Source: Candidatus Coliplasma caballi (GTDB lineage Bacteria; Bacillota; Clostridia; Oscillospirales; CAG-382). Taken from it: DNA of 31,002 bases. Each line of letters opens with the position of its first letter. Positions within the stretch are counted from its first letter, which is position 1. A program made the position numbers and the translations under genes. Under the pieces are notes generated by a model that was not told where the DNA came from, made no database searches, and saw only the letters and a list, made by a program, of their open reading frames with translations. The DNA lies in assembly GCA_018065365.1 (NCBI GenBank), contig JAGHTH010000177.1, positions 1 to 31,002 of the forward strand, read 5' to 3'. Below, one piece after another: positions 23,388 to 31,002 of this stretch.

Positions 23388-24620
23388 TTATTTCGCGTTC
23401 GCGAGCATCAACTTGATGCGGTTTTCCTGGTTGATCTGCGTCGCGCCGGGGTCGTAGTCCACCGCCACGATGTTCACGTCCGGGTACCGTTCTTTCAGCG
23501 GCTTCATCATGCCTTTTCCGCAGATGTGGTTGGGAAGACAACCGAACGGCTGCGTGCAGACGATGTTGCCGACGTGTTCGCCGATCAGCGCGAGCATTTC
23601 TGCGGTCAGCAGCCAACCCTCGCCCATTTTGACCCCCAGACCGATCAGATCCTGCACCTCTTTCCGTGCTTTGTCAAACTCCATCGGCGGATCGAACGTG
23701 CCTTCTTCGCGGATGATCTTCCGCACGTCCTCCTGCTTGCGAAGCAGATAGCGGTAAGCGACCTTGAATAACGGCTTCATGCGCTTTTTCATGCCGTACA
23801 GCTCGGCGTCCTCAATAAAATCGAACACCATGTACAGCACGAAATCCAACAGCCCCGCCAGCACCGGCTGTGCGCCTTCGCGGACGAGAAAATCTTCCAG
23901 CCCGTTGTTTCCGAGCGGAGAGAATTTCACGAAAATTTCGCCGACGATCCCGACTTTTGCTTTCTTTACGCTTCGATCCATCGGAAGCGCGGCAAAGGAG
24001 CGGACGATCTTGCGGTAGTTCTTTTTGATCCGGCTGTACCGCGGCGTTTTGCCGTTGATTTCTTCGCCGAGCGTTTCCTCCCATTTTGCGATCAGCGCGT
24101 CCGTCGCGCCTGCGACCGTTTCGTACGGGCGGCATTGATTCCGCAGATCCATCAGCAGATCGGCGTACAGAATGCCGCTGATGCCTTTCAGAAGCATCGG
24201 CAGCGTCAATTTGAAACCGGGGTTTTTTTCCAGCCCGACAAAACTCAGCGAAATGACCGGGACATACCCGAAACCCGCACGTTCCAGGGCTTTTCGGATC
24301 AGCGAAATATAGTTGGAAGCCCGGCAGCCGCCGCCGGTCTGAAAGTACATGAACGCGACCTTGTGCGTGTCGTACTTTCCGCTTTGCAGCGCGTCGATCA
24401 ACTGCCCGGTAACCAACAGCGCCGGATAACAGGCGTCGTTGTGGACGTATTTCAGCCCGCATTGACGGACGCTCTCGCCGACGTTTTCAAGCAGCTCTGC
24501 TTTGTAGCCGTAATGATTCAGCGTGCGGCAGACCATCCGGAAATGGATCGGAAGCATCGTCGGCACCAGAATGGTGTGCGTCGCTTTCATTTCTTTCGTG
24601 AATAAGACGCGTTCCGTCAT
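23388..24620 (-). CDS. 2-hydroxyacyl-CoA-dehydratase-like protein (C-terminal part of split activase protein)
   Basis: A 410-residue protein matching the last third of the roughly 1400-residue clostridial acyl-CoA dehydratase activase-related proteins. Features include an NDACYPALLVTGQ segment (61-73), QTGGGCRASNY near residue 95, and a long C-terminal half ending in a DYDPGATQINQENRIKLM segment. Its cysteines (Cys64 and the GGGC pair) are positioned as Fe-S ligands in this family. The ATG overlaps the stop of the activase gene by four bases (ATGA), so the two chains are translated together and probably form one complex. The exact reaction of this conserved clostridial protein is unproven; an ATP-driven Fe-S redox role is inferred. 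Confidence 0.85.
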   Translation of the reverse strand: MTERVLFTKEMKATHTILVPTMLPIHFRMVCRTLNHYGYKAELLENVGESVRQCGLKYVHNDACYPALLVTGQLIDALQSGKYDTHKVAFMYFQTGGGCRASNYISLIRKALERAGFGYVPVISLSFVGLEKNPGFKLTLPMLLKGISGILYADLLMDLRNQCRPYETVAGATDALIAKWEETLGEEINGKTPRYSRIKKNYRKIVRSFAALPMDRSVKKAKVGIVGEIFVKFSPLGNNGLEDFLVREGAQPVLAGLLDFVLYMVFDFIEDAELYGMKKRMKPLFKVAYRYLLRKQEDVRKIIREEGTFDPPMEFDKARKEVQDLIGLGVKMGEGWLLTAEMLALIGEHVGNIVCTQPFGCLPNHICGKGMMKPLKERYPDVNIVAVDYDPGATQINQENRIKLMLANAK

Positions 24621-27604
24621 TGCTTCTCCACTTCCTTTCCGGCAATCGCTTTTTCCTCTTTTTCTTCCAGCGCGCCCAGCATACTGCGCAAGCGGATCCG
24701 GACGGCGCCGAGGTTGGTAATTTCATCAATTTTCAACTGCGTGTAAAGCTTTCCGTGCTGTTCGAGAATGGAACGCACCTCGTCGGTCGTGATCGCATCG
24801 ACGCCGCAGCCGAACGACACCATCTGCACCAACTCAACGTCTTGGCGCTCGCAGGCAAACTGCGCCGCGGCGTACAGGCGAGAATGGTACGTCCATTGAT
24901 TGAGGACGCGCACGTCGGGCTGCTTTTCGGGATGACAAACGCTGTCTTCCGAAACGACCACGAATTCGAGCGACGACGCCAACCGGTCGATGCCGTGGCA
25001 GATCTCCGGATCGATGTGGTAAGGTCTGCCGGCGAGGATCAGCACGCGTTTGCGATTGTCTTTCGCGAATTGCAGCGCACGTTCGCCTTCGGCACGGACT
25101 TTTGCCATATACGCGTGATAGCTTTTCATTCCTTTTCGGTACGCTTCACGGCAATCCCGTACGGAAAAACGGCTTTCGGGATCGTTTTTCGCAAAACAGT
25201 TCGCAAGCCCCGCCGCGAATTCTTTTTCGCTATTGATGTTGAGGTAGGGGTATAGGAACCGAGTGCCGCGCAGATTCTCCAGATTGCCGTGCAGCAGTTC
25301 GGAGTAGTACGCGACGACCGGGCAGTTGTAATGGTTGGCGCCGCGGTGTTCGTCCACGTTGTAGGTCAGCGCGGGATAGAAGATCAGGTCGCAGTTCTCC
25401 GCGATCAGCTGCTCAATATGCCCGTGCATGATTTTGGCGGGATAGCAGGCGGTGTCCGACGGAATGGAGTATTGCCCGAGCGAATAGGTATCCCTTGTGG
25501 AAAAAGGCGATACGGCGACCTCAAAGCCCAGAGAAGCGAACACGGCGTGCCAGAACGGCAAAAGTTCGTACATTCCGAGGCAGAGCGGAAGCCCGATCTT
25601 TCGTTTCCCCTCGGTTTTCGGCAGGGAAGAAAGCAGCCCGCGCTTGAATTCATACAGGTTGGGGAGCGGCTCTCCGGTGTTTCGGATGCCCGCGCCTTTG
25701 TCGCATTGATTTCCCGAAATGTATTTTTCGCCGTTTGCGAAGGTATTGACGGTCAAATGGCAATGGTTGCCGCAGCCGCCGCAGGTCAACGCGGTCGCTT
25801 TGTGCGAAAACGAAGCAAGTTCCTCCGGCGTTAACAGGGAAGACCGTTCTTTTTTCAGCGATTTCGCGTGCAGCGCGGCACCGAACGCGCCCATCAGGGG
25901 CGCAATTTGCGGACGGATGACGTTTCTGCCGAGTTCTTTCTCAAACGAACGCAGCACGGCGTCGTTTAGGAACGTTCCGCCCTGCACGACGATCTCTTTG
26001 CCGAGTTCGTCGGCGCTCCCCGCGCGGATGACTTTGTAGATCGCGTTTCTGACCACGCTGATCGAAAGCCCCGCCGAAATGTCCTCGACGGTCGCGCCCT
26101 CTTTCTGTGCCTGCTTGACGGAAGAATTCATAAAGACGGTGCAGCGCGTCCCGAGTTCCACGGGGGAGGGAGCGAACAATCCTTTTTTGGAAAAGGTTTC
26201 GACGTCATAGCCCATCGACTTCGCAAAGGTCTCGATAAACGAGCCACACCCCGAAGAACACGCTTCGTTCAGAATAATGCTGTCGATCGCGTGCGAGCGG
26301 ATCTTGAAACACTTGATGTCCTGCCCGCCGATGTCAAGGATAAAGTCCACGTCGGGATTGAAATGTCTTGCTGCCGCGTAATGCGCCATCGTTTCGACCA
26401 GTCCCGCGTCGGTATGGAACGCGCTGCGGATCAGATCCTCGCCGTACCCCGTAACCGCGGAGCCGCGGATCACGATCGGGCGGTTTTGAAGCAGGGAATA
26501 GATCTGCTCCAACTGCTCTTTGATGACAGACACGGGATTGCCCTTGTTGGAACTGTAATACGAATACAGGATCTCGTTCTGTTCGGAAAGCAAAACGAGT
26601 TTGGTGGTCGTGGAGCCGCAGTCGATGCCGAGATACGCGCCCCCTTCGTAAGTTTCGGGATCCCGGAACGTTGCGGTCGCCGAAGCGTGCCGCTCCGAGA
26701 ACGTTTTGTATTCATCTTCGGACGCAAACAGCGGCGCACAATGCGAAATGTGTTCCGCGCCCGAAACGGATTTGACAAGTTTATCATGAACGTCTTCGTA
26801 GGAAAACGTTTTTTTCTGCCCGTCCGCATAGAGTGCCGCGCCGATCGAAACGGCGTACAGCGCGTAATCGGGGAAAATCGCGTGCTGTTCGTCGAGTTTC
26901 AGCGTTTCGGCAAAGCGTTCGCGCAGCCCGTGGCAATAGTACAGAGGGCCGCCAAGAAACAGCACTTTTCCGGCGATGCGATGCCCTTGCGCAAGCCCCG
27001 CGATCGTTTGATTGACCACCGCCTGAAAGATGCTTGCCGCGACGTCGGCTTTTTTTGCGCCTTGATTCAGGAGCGGCTGAATATCGGTCTTCGCGAACAC
27101 GCCGCACCTCGAAGCGATGGGGTACAGACGGGTGTGTTCCAAACTGACACGGTCCATTTCCTCGACCGAAAGATCCAAAAGCGTCGCCATCTGGTCAATG
27201 AACGCGCCTGTTCCGCCGGCACACGAGCCGTTCATACGTTCGTCCAGCCCGCCGTCGAAAAAGATGATCTTCGCGTCCTCACCGCCGAGTTCGATGACCG
27301 CGTCGGTGTCCGGCTCCAACGCCTTGACCGTTTCGGCGGTCGCAAACACTTCCTGCACGAAGGGAAGTCCGGCGCAATCCGCCATACCCATACCGGCAGA
27401 TCCCGAGATCGCGAGCGAAAACGACTTGCCGTTCAGCAGCGGCTTGACTTCTTCCAGAAGCTCGACCGTTTTGGCTCTGACTCTTGAAAAATGCCGCTCA
27501 TATTTTGAAAACAGGATCTTTCCGTTTTCCGCCACGACGATCTTTGCCGTGGTGGAGCCGATGTCGATCCCGACTGCCGTATTCTGAATCGGAAGTGCGT
27601 TCAT
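24617..27604 (-). CDS. Acyl-CoA dehydratase activase-related protein (two BadF/BcrA ATPase domains plus DUF2229)
   Basis: A 995-residue protein with two tandem ASKHA-type ATPase domains. The first (about 10-265) has GIDIGSTTAK (12-21), GGED (108-111), Cys128 in GSCAGGTG and Cys167 in SRCGVF. The second (about 325-580) has GIDCGSTTTK (326-335), GGQD (426-429), Cys449 and Cys488. In the activators of 2-hydroxyglutaryl-CoA dehydratase these cysteines bind a [4Fe-4S] cluster between two subunits. Residues 600-980 are a DUF2229-type region opening with CGGCGNHCH (608-616). Most clostridial relatives, as I recall them, continue for another 400 residues; here that part is the next gene. It has a strong promoter and probably works as an ATP-dependent electron donor. 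The partner substrate is unknown. Confidence 0.88.
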   Translation of the reverse strand: MNALPIQNTAVGIDIGSTTAKIVVAENGKILFSKYERHFSRVRAKTVELLEEVKPLLNGKSFSLAISGSAGMGMADCAGLPFVQEVFATAETVKALEPDTDAVIELGGEDAKIIFFDGGLDERMNGSCAGGTGAFIDQMATLLDLSVEEMDRVSLEHTRLYPIASRCGVFAKTDIQPLLNQGAKKADVAASIFQAVVNQTIAGLAQGHRIAGKVLFLGGPLYYCHGLRERFAETLKLDEQHAIFPDYALYAVSIGAALYADGQKKTFSYEDVHDKLVKSVSGAEHISHCAPLFASEDEYKTFSERHASATATFRDPETYEGGAYLGIDCGSTTTKLVLLSEQNEILYSYYSSNKGNPVSVIKEQLEQIYSLLQNRPIVIRGSAVTGYGEDLIRSAFHTDAGLVETMAHYAAARHFNPDVDFILDIGGQDIKCFKIRSHAIDSIILNEACSSGCGSFIETFAKSMGYDVETFSKKGLFAPSPVELGTRCTVFMNSSVKQAQKEGATVEDISAGLSISVVRNAIYKVIRAGSADELGKEIVVQGGTFLNDAVLRSFEKELGRNVIRPQIAPLMGAFGAALHAKSLKKERSSLLTPEELASFSHKATALTCGGCGNHCHLTVNTFANGEKYISGNQCDKGAGIRNTGEPLPNLYEFKRGLLSSLPKTEGKRKIGLPLCLGMYELLPFWHAVFASLGFEVAVSPFSTRDTYSLGQYSIPSDTACYPAKIMHGHIEQLIAENCDLIFYPALTYNVDEHRGANHYNCPVVAYYSELLHGNLENLRGTRFLYPYLNINSEKEFAAGLANCFAKNDPESRFSVRDCREAYRKGMKSYHAYMAKVRAEGERALQFAKDNRKRVLILAGRPYHIDPEICHGIDRLASSLEFVVVSEDSVCHPEKQPDVRVLNQWTYHSRLYAAAQFACERQDVELVQMVSFGCGVDAITTDEVRSILEQHGKLYTQLKIDEITNLGAVRIRLRSMLGALEEKEEKAIAGKEVEKQ

Positions 27605-27634
27605 TGAAATACCTCTGGAATGATGAATTGCATT

Positions 27635-27663
27635 ATTATAGCACTTTTTTCGCGAAAAAACAA
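27635..27663 (-). promoter_or_regulatory. Sigma-A promoter of the activase operon
   Basis: TTGTTT (27658-27663, minus strand), 17 bases, TATAAT (27635-27640), 30 bases before the ATG at 27604. It lies directly behind the terminator of the upstream kinase gene. Confidence 0.72.
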
Positions 27664-27675
27664 GTGCAAACGGAT

Positions 27676-27742
27676 AAAAAAGGGACTGCCGTATTCAGAT
27701 GCAGAAAGCGTTTTTTGCTCTGCGCTGAATGCAACAGTCCCC
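27676..27742 (-). terminator. Long hairpin terminator of the fatty acid kinase gene
   Basis: On the minus strand 27735-27741 pairs with 27682-27688 (GGGACTG/CAGTCCC), with an inner ATTCAG/CTGAAT stem and a further GCAGA/TCTGC stem. The hairpin ends in TTTTTT. It begins nine bases after the kinase stop codon at 27751. Confidence 0.8.
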
Positions 27743-27750
27743 GTAAAAAC

Positions 27751-29421
27751 TTATTCGACCGAAATGATATAGTAGTAGAGCGGCTGACCGCCGGACAGCA
27801 TCGCGACTTCGGCATCCGGCAATTTCTCCTGCAGATGCGTTACGATCTCGTTTGCTTCCACGGGTTCCACGTCGCAGCCGTACAGAACGGTAATATAACT
27901 TGCGCCCTGCATCTGCTCCAACATTTTGTCGATGCATTCCAGACGATCGTCCGCAACGTAGCGCACTTTGTGATTGACGAGTCCGAGGATCTGCCCGCGC
28001 TCCACCTTTTCGCCGTTGACGGTGGAACTGTGGGCGGCGTAGGTCATATCCAGCGTTTTGACGTTGGACATCGCGGCAATCATGTTCCGGCAGTTGTCGT
28101 CGGCGCTTGCCGATTCGTCGAACTGCATCAGCGCGGAAATGCCCTGCGGAACGCTGACCGACGGGATCACGCAAACCTTGCGGTCATTGACCAACCCCGC
28201 GACCTGATTGGCAACGAGGCAGATATTGCCGTTGTTGGGGAACAGGAACACCGTTTTCGCCGGTGTCGAAAGGACCGCCTGCACGAGCTGTTCGGTCGAG
28301 GGATTCATCGTTTGCCCGCCCTCCACGAACGTGTTCACGCCGAAATCGCGGAACAGATCGCGGATGCCGTCGCCCATGACGACCGCAACGAATCCGTATT
28401 TCTCGGTCGGAGCAGCGACTTGCGGCGCGGACGCTATCTTTTCGGCTTCCTTATTGACCAGACTCGTATGCTGGTTCCTCATATTTTCCACTTTCACGGT
28501 GTAAAGCGATCCGTAAAGCAGCGCTTCGGAAAGCACCTTTCCGGGATCTTTGACGTGAACGTGGATCTTGATGATTTCGGTATCGTCCGCAAACACCGCG
28601 GAATCGCCCGCGTCCAGAATGAAGCGGCGCAATTTTTCGACGTCGGCGGAAGTGCAGTCATCCCGTTTCGTGATGATGCATTCGGTGCAATAGGGGTTTT
28701 CGATGCTTTCGGTGTCGAAAGAGGCAAAATCGGCTGCCGTTCCTTCTTCCGCTTCCGCGTCGGGAACGTACTCGACGGGCTCGCCCTTGAGGTACGCGAG
28801 CATTCCGCCCAGAATTTCCAGAAATCCGCGCCCGCCCGTATCGACCACGCCCGCCTGTTTGAGAACAGGGAGCATTTCGGGGGTTTTCTCCAGCGTTTCG
28901 GCGGCGACGCGATGCATCGTCGCAAACAGGGAAAGAATATCGTCGGTCTCCGGCTTTTCACTCGTGCTGACACGCATCACGGTCAGGATCGTGCCTTCTC
29001 TCGGATACTGTGCCGCTTTGTACGCTTCTTTGGTGCCGCAGGCAAACGCCTCGCGGAGATCGCCTGCCGTTGCGACCTGTTTCCCTTTGAGCCCTTTCGC
29101 GATGCCGCGGAAGAACAGCGACAGAATGACGCCGGAGTTTCCTCTCGCGGCGCGTAAAAACATTCCCGCCGCTTTCTCGGCACAATCCGAAACGGAGCCG
29201 GACCGGCCGGAGAGTTCTTTTGCGGGCGTCATGGTCATACTCATGTTGCTGCCTGTGTCGCCGTCCGGAACGGGATATACGTTGAGCTGGTTGATCAGGT
29301 CTTTCTGCTTGCAAAGCGCGTTTGCGGCAGACCGGATCATCCCCGCGAGTGCTTCGCCGTCAACGGCAAGAACGGGGGAGTGCTTCAGGACGACTTCGTC
29401 GAACAAAGTTTCTTCACGCAT
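27751..29421 (-). CDS. FakA/YloV-type fatty acid kinase (DAK2 domain protein)
   Basis: A 556-residue cytoplasmic protein. Residues about 25-220 are a DhaL/DAK2 nucleotide-binding domain with NVYPVPDGDTGSNM (47-60), whose aspartates hold Mg-ATP, and RAARGNSGVILS (90-101). The central and C-terminal regions match the FakA family, including IIKIHVHVKDPGKVL and an FPNNGN segment. FakA phosphorylates fatty acids delivered by a FakB/DegV protein so they can enter phospholipid synthesis. No fakB or yloU/asp23 neighbour is in the window. I start it at the ATG at 29421, which has AAGGAG eight bases upstream, rather than at an in-frame TTG ten codons earlier. It is a single-gene unit. Confidence 0.87.
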   Translation of the reverse strand: MREETLFDEVVLKHSPVLAVDGEALAGMIRSAANALCKQKDLINQLNVYPVPDGDTGSNMSMTMTPAKELSGRSGSVSDCAEKAAGMFLRAARGNSGVILSLFFRGIAKGLKGKQVATAGDLREAFACGTKEAYKAAQYPREGTILTVMRVSTSEKPETDDILSLFATMHRVAAETLEKTPEMLPVLKQAGVVDTGGRGFLEILGGMLAYLKGEPVEYVPDAEAEEGTAADFASFDTESIENPYCTECIITKRDDCTSADVEKLRRFILDAGDSAVFADDTEIIKIHVHVKDPGKVLSEALLYGSLYTVKVENMRNQHTSLVNKEAEKIASAPQVAAPTEKYGFVAVVMGDGIRDLFRDFGVNTFVEGGQTMNPSTEQLVQAVLSTPAKTVFLFPNNGNICLVANQVAGLVNDRKVCVIPSVSVPQGISALMQFDESASADDNCRNMIAAMSNVKTLDMTYAAHSSTVNGEKVERGQILGLVNHKVRYVADDRLECIDKMLEQMQGASYITVLYGCDVEPVEANEIVTHLQEKLPDAEVAMLSGGQPLYYYIISVE

Positions 29422-29518
29422 GGCTTCTGGCTCCTTTCCGGCTCTCTCCAAACGCTTTTCGGCGGTTTGTCGGGATCCTGTTTGCTATGGGAAACCTCTT
29501 TTAGAATTCCATCTTCAT

Positions 29519-29547
29519 ATCATACCAAAAAAACCGTTGTTTGTCAA
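29519..29547 (-). promoter_or_regulatory. Promoter of the fatty acid kinase gene, overlapping a terminator
   Basis: TTGACA (29542-29547, minus strand), 17 bases, TATGAT (29519-29524). The -35 box lies in the loop and right arm of the hairpin at 29527-29555, so terminator and promoter share the same DNA. The leader is about 90 bases; I see no recognisable riboswitch. Confidence 0.78.
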
Positions 29548-29555
29548 CGGTTTTT
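29527..29555 (-). terminator. Intrinsic terminator of the zinc-ribbon protein gene
   Basis: CCGTTG (29534-29539) pairs with CAACGG (29545-29550) around a 5-base loop, with A/T runs extending the stem. On the minus strand it ends in seven T. It lies 44 bases after the stop codon at 29599. Confidence 0.78.
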
Positions 29556-29598
29556 CGAAATAAAAATCATCCGTTTGCTTGCAAATTAAAGATAATAC

Positions 29599-29997
29599 TC
29601 ATATCTTGACGTCAAACGTTGCACTGCAACGGGGACAGCGGACGGTATGTTTTCCCTTCTTACGCGGAAGCCGGAGCTGGCTTTTGCAGTTCGGGCATTT
29701 CCGATAGGCGTGGCTGCGGTCGGTCAGACGAGATTTCGTCGTGGAAAACCAATTCCGCACCCGCGTGCAGAGCCGCAGAAACTTCCGGTTTTCTTCCTGC
29801 CGTTTATAGACGTTTCTGGAGAGCAGACGGAAGATCGCGTAGCTGAGCAGCAGGAATGAAATGATCTCCAGCACGACGTTTTTGACAAACAGATTCACGA
29901 ACATGAGAATGATGGAAGCGATCAGACAGACGGAATACAGTTTATCCGGCCCGTTTCTTCCGTACAGGAAGCGTGCGACGGTTTCGCGTAATTTCAT
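29599..29997 (-). CDS. Small membrane protein with C-terminal zinc ribbon, function unknown
   Basis: A 132-residue protein that I cannot assign to a named family. Two adjacent hydrophobic segments (about 22-40 and 42-60) form a transmembrane hairpin. A basic helical linker follows, and the C-terminus has CPNC and CPRC knuckles about 18 residues apart, a classic four-cysteine zinc ribbon. The tail faces the cytoplasm if the positive-inside rule holds. I start it at ATG 29997, which follows GAGGGG. An ATG eight codons earlier would lie about seven bases from the likely transcription start and has no good ribosome site. The gene is alone between its own -10 box and a terminator. Zinc-dependent binding of nucleic acid or protein is possible but not shown. 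Confidence 0.75.
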   Translation of the reverse strand: MKLRETVARFLYGRNGPDKLYSVCLIASIILMFVNLFVKNVVLEIISFLLLSYAIFRLLSRNVYKRQEENRKFLRLCTRVRNWFSTTKSRLTDRSHAYRKCPNCKSQLRLPRKKGKHTVRCPRCSATFDVKI

Positions 29998-30035
29998 GGC
30001 AATACCCCTCGGGCAATTCATTTTCTTTCGTTTTC

Positions 30036-30041
30036 ATTATA
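30036..30041 (-). promoter_or_regulatory. Probable -10 box of the zinc-ribbon protein gene
   Basis: A perfect TATAAT on the minus strand, 38 bases before the ATG at 29997. No good -35 hexamer stands 16-18 bases upstream, so the promoter may be weak or activator-dependent. Confidence 0.45.
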
Positions 30042-30121
30042 CCGTCAAATTATGAAGAGTATTTAACGATTTTCACAAATTTTCGTATCATTTTTGGGTA
30101 AATCTTTCTTTGCCGTTTTTC

Positions 30122-30150
30122 TTGACAGACAGAAAGAAAAAGTGTATAAT
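30122..30150 (+). promoter_or_regulatory. Consensus promoter of the second phosphodiester glycosidase gene
   Basis: TTGACA (30122-30127), 17 bases, TATAAT (30145-30150): a perfect match, preceded by A/T-rich DNA. AAAGGAG at 30175-30181 lies eight bases before the ATG at 30189. Confidence 0.88.
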
Positions 30151-30188
30151 ATAACTGCAAAAAAAGAAAACAACAAAGGAGAACATTT

Positions 30189-31002
30189 ATGAAACGCAGA
30201 ATTTTCAGTTTTGCCCTTTGCGTTCTGATGATCCTGTCCCTTTGCGGAACGGTCATCGCGAACGCGGCAGTCGCACCCGAGTACAAGCTCGAAAAAGTCG
30301 GTTCCGAAGGTACGATTGACGGCGCAAAGTATCAGAAGTACAAGATCACCAGCGGCGAAAGAGTCGAGAACAACAACCTTGTTACCGTCGATGCCGTCTC
30401 GATGACCTTTAATCCCAACGACGGGCTGATCCCGATGGCATTCTCCGGTTATTCCGGAACCTCCGCGAACTGTGCGGAGCAGTACCGCATCGCGGTCGAG
30501 AAATACGGCTATGACGTCGTCGGCGTCATCAACGGCTCGTTCTTCTCAATGGGCGGCGAGGGCTACGGCACTTACGGAACGTTGGTCGGCGATCTGATCT
30601 CCGACGGTAAGATCGCGTCCGCGCATGCCGGCTTTTACGGCTCCGTCGTTGCGTTCGGCACCGACGGCAGCATGAACGTCGTGGACAGCGCGCTGTCTTA
30701 CGATCTGCAGATCAACGGAAAGTCGGTCCCCGGTCTGTACTACATCAACAAGACCTCCGGCACCAACGAAAAAGGTGCGGCACAGTGGAAAGACGGTTTC
30801 TACTACTACGACACCTCCTGCGGCAGAGTCTGCGATACTTCCGAGTACGTCAAGGGTTATGAAGTCCTCTGCAAGAAGCTCGATCACACCGAACTGATGG
30901 TCGGCGGAACGCTGAAGGGCGAGGTCGTTTCCGTTACCGCCAACACCTCCGGCGGCGCAGTCGGCGAGAAGGACAAACTCTCCGATCAGTTCATCCTGTT
31001 CG
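30189..31002 (+). CDS. Secreted phosphodiester-glycosidase-type protein, second paralogue (3' end outside window)
   Basis: The first 271 codons of an exported protein cut by the right edge. Residues 1-27 form a signal peptide (basic start, hydrophobic core, cleavage near ANA). The remainder is a NAGPA-type domain with VVGVINGSFFSMG near residue 110. It is clearly related to the protein at 15997-18315: both have KTSG, a YEVLCKK segment and a GGTL-x-x-EV-x-SVT-x-NT-x-GG run in the same order. Whether this copy also ends in a dockerin is not visible. It has a perfect promoter and ribosome site, suggesting high expression. A role in removing phosphodiester-linked sugars from extracellular glycans is inferred from the family. 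Confidence 0.85.
   Translation, partial: MKRRIFSFALCVLMILSLCGTVIANAAVAPEYKLEKVGSEGTIDGAKYQKYKITSGERVENNNLVTVDAVSMTFNPNDGLIPMAFSGYSGTSANCAEQYRIAVEKYGYDVVGVINGSFFSMGGEGYGTYGTLVGDLISDGKIASAHAGFYGSVVAFGTDGSMNVVDSALSYDLQINGKSVPGLYYINKTSGTNEKGAAQWKDGFYYYDTSCGRVCDTSEYVKGYEVLCKKLDHTELMVGGTLKGEVVSVTANTSGGAVGEKDKLSDQFILF

Noticed and set aside
26291..27487. A 398-codon open frame opposite the activase ATPase domain
   Set aside because: Antisense shadow of strongly conserved ATPase motifs; no translation signals.

Overview
The window reads as about 31 kb of chromosome from an anaerobic, spore-forming, Gram-positive member of the Clostridia, most likely a gut Oscillospirales/Ruminococcaceae-like lineage. 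The evidence is an intact sporulation sigma factor (SigK), a class B sortase, a dockerin-bearing secreted enzyme, a CoA-dehydratase activase of the clostridial type and a Re-type citrate synthase. Base composition is moderately GC-rich, so many genes have long meaningless open frames on their antisense strand. I saw no rRNA, tRNA, CRISPR array, phage gene or transposase gene.

Layout. 1-1652 (minus): the end-truncated start of an MFS/organophosphate-antiporter-like transporter, then a class I amidotransferase-like gamma-glutamyl hydrolase, each with its own promoter. 1884-3347 (plus): a C69 dipeptidase, convergent through a bidirectional terminator with 3418-7224 (minus), a three-gene operon of an old-yellow-enzyme/Fe-S/FAD oxidoreductase and a two-subunit aconitase X dehydratase. 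7343-7598 is a small element with near-perfect 19-bp terminal inverted repeats and three hairpins (MITE-like). 7641-14649 (minus) is a six-gene operon: Re-citrate synthase, GntR/FCD regulator, aconitase-family hydratase, NADP isocitrate dehydrogenase, pyroglutamyl peptidase and an alpha/beta hydrolase. Together the first, third and fourth enzymes make 2-oxoglutarate (and so glutamate) from acetyl-CoA and oxaloacetate.

14805-15875 (plus) is a divergent Gfo/Idh/MocA oxidoreductase. 15997-18315 (minus) is a secreted phosphodiester-glycosidase-type protein with a C-terminal dockerin. 18374-18952 (minus) is Maf, divergent from sigK (19077-19775). Then come a small multidrug-export-type membrane protein, an in-frame fusion of a sugar-isomerase TIM barrel to a Gfo/Idh-like oxidoreductase (20368-22083), and sortase B. 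23388-27604 (minus) is a two-gene split version of the roughly 1400-residue acyl-CoA dehydratase activase/dehydratase protein. 27751-29421 (minus) is a FakA/YloV-type fatty acid kinase; 29599-29997 (minus) is a small zinc-ribbon membrane protein; and 30189 to the right edge (plus) is a second, truncated phosphodiester-glycosidase paralogue.

Regulation is unusually legible. At least twelve sigma-A-type promoters can be read directly, all but one with a 17-bp spacer, and most operons end in clear intrinsic terminators. The most interesting items are the aconitase X/enoate-reductase-like operon, the isomerase-oxidoreductase fusion with a retained internal ribosome-binding site, the Re-citrate synthase operon with its embedded regulator, the dockerin-tagged glycosidase and its paralogue, and the MITE-like element. 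Function assignments rest on recognised motifs and family resemblance only; no search was run.
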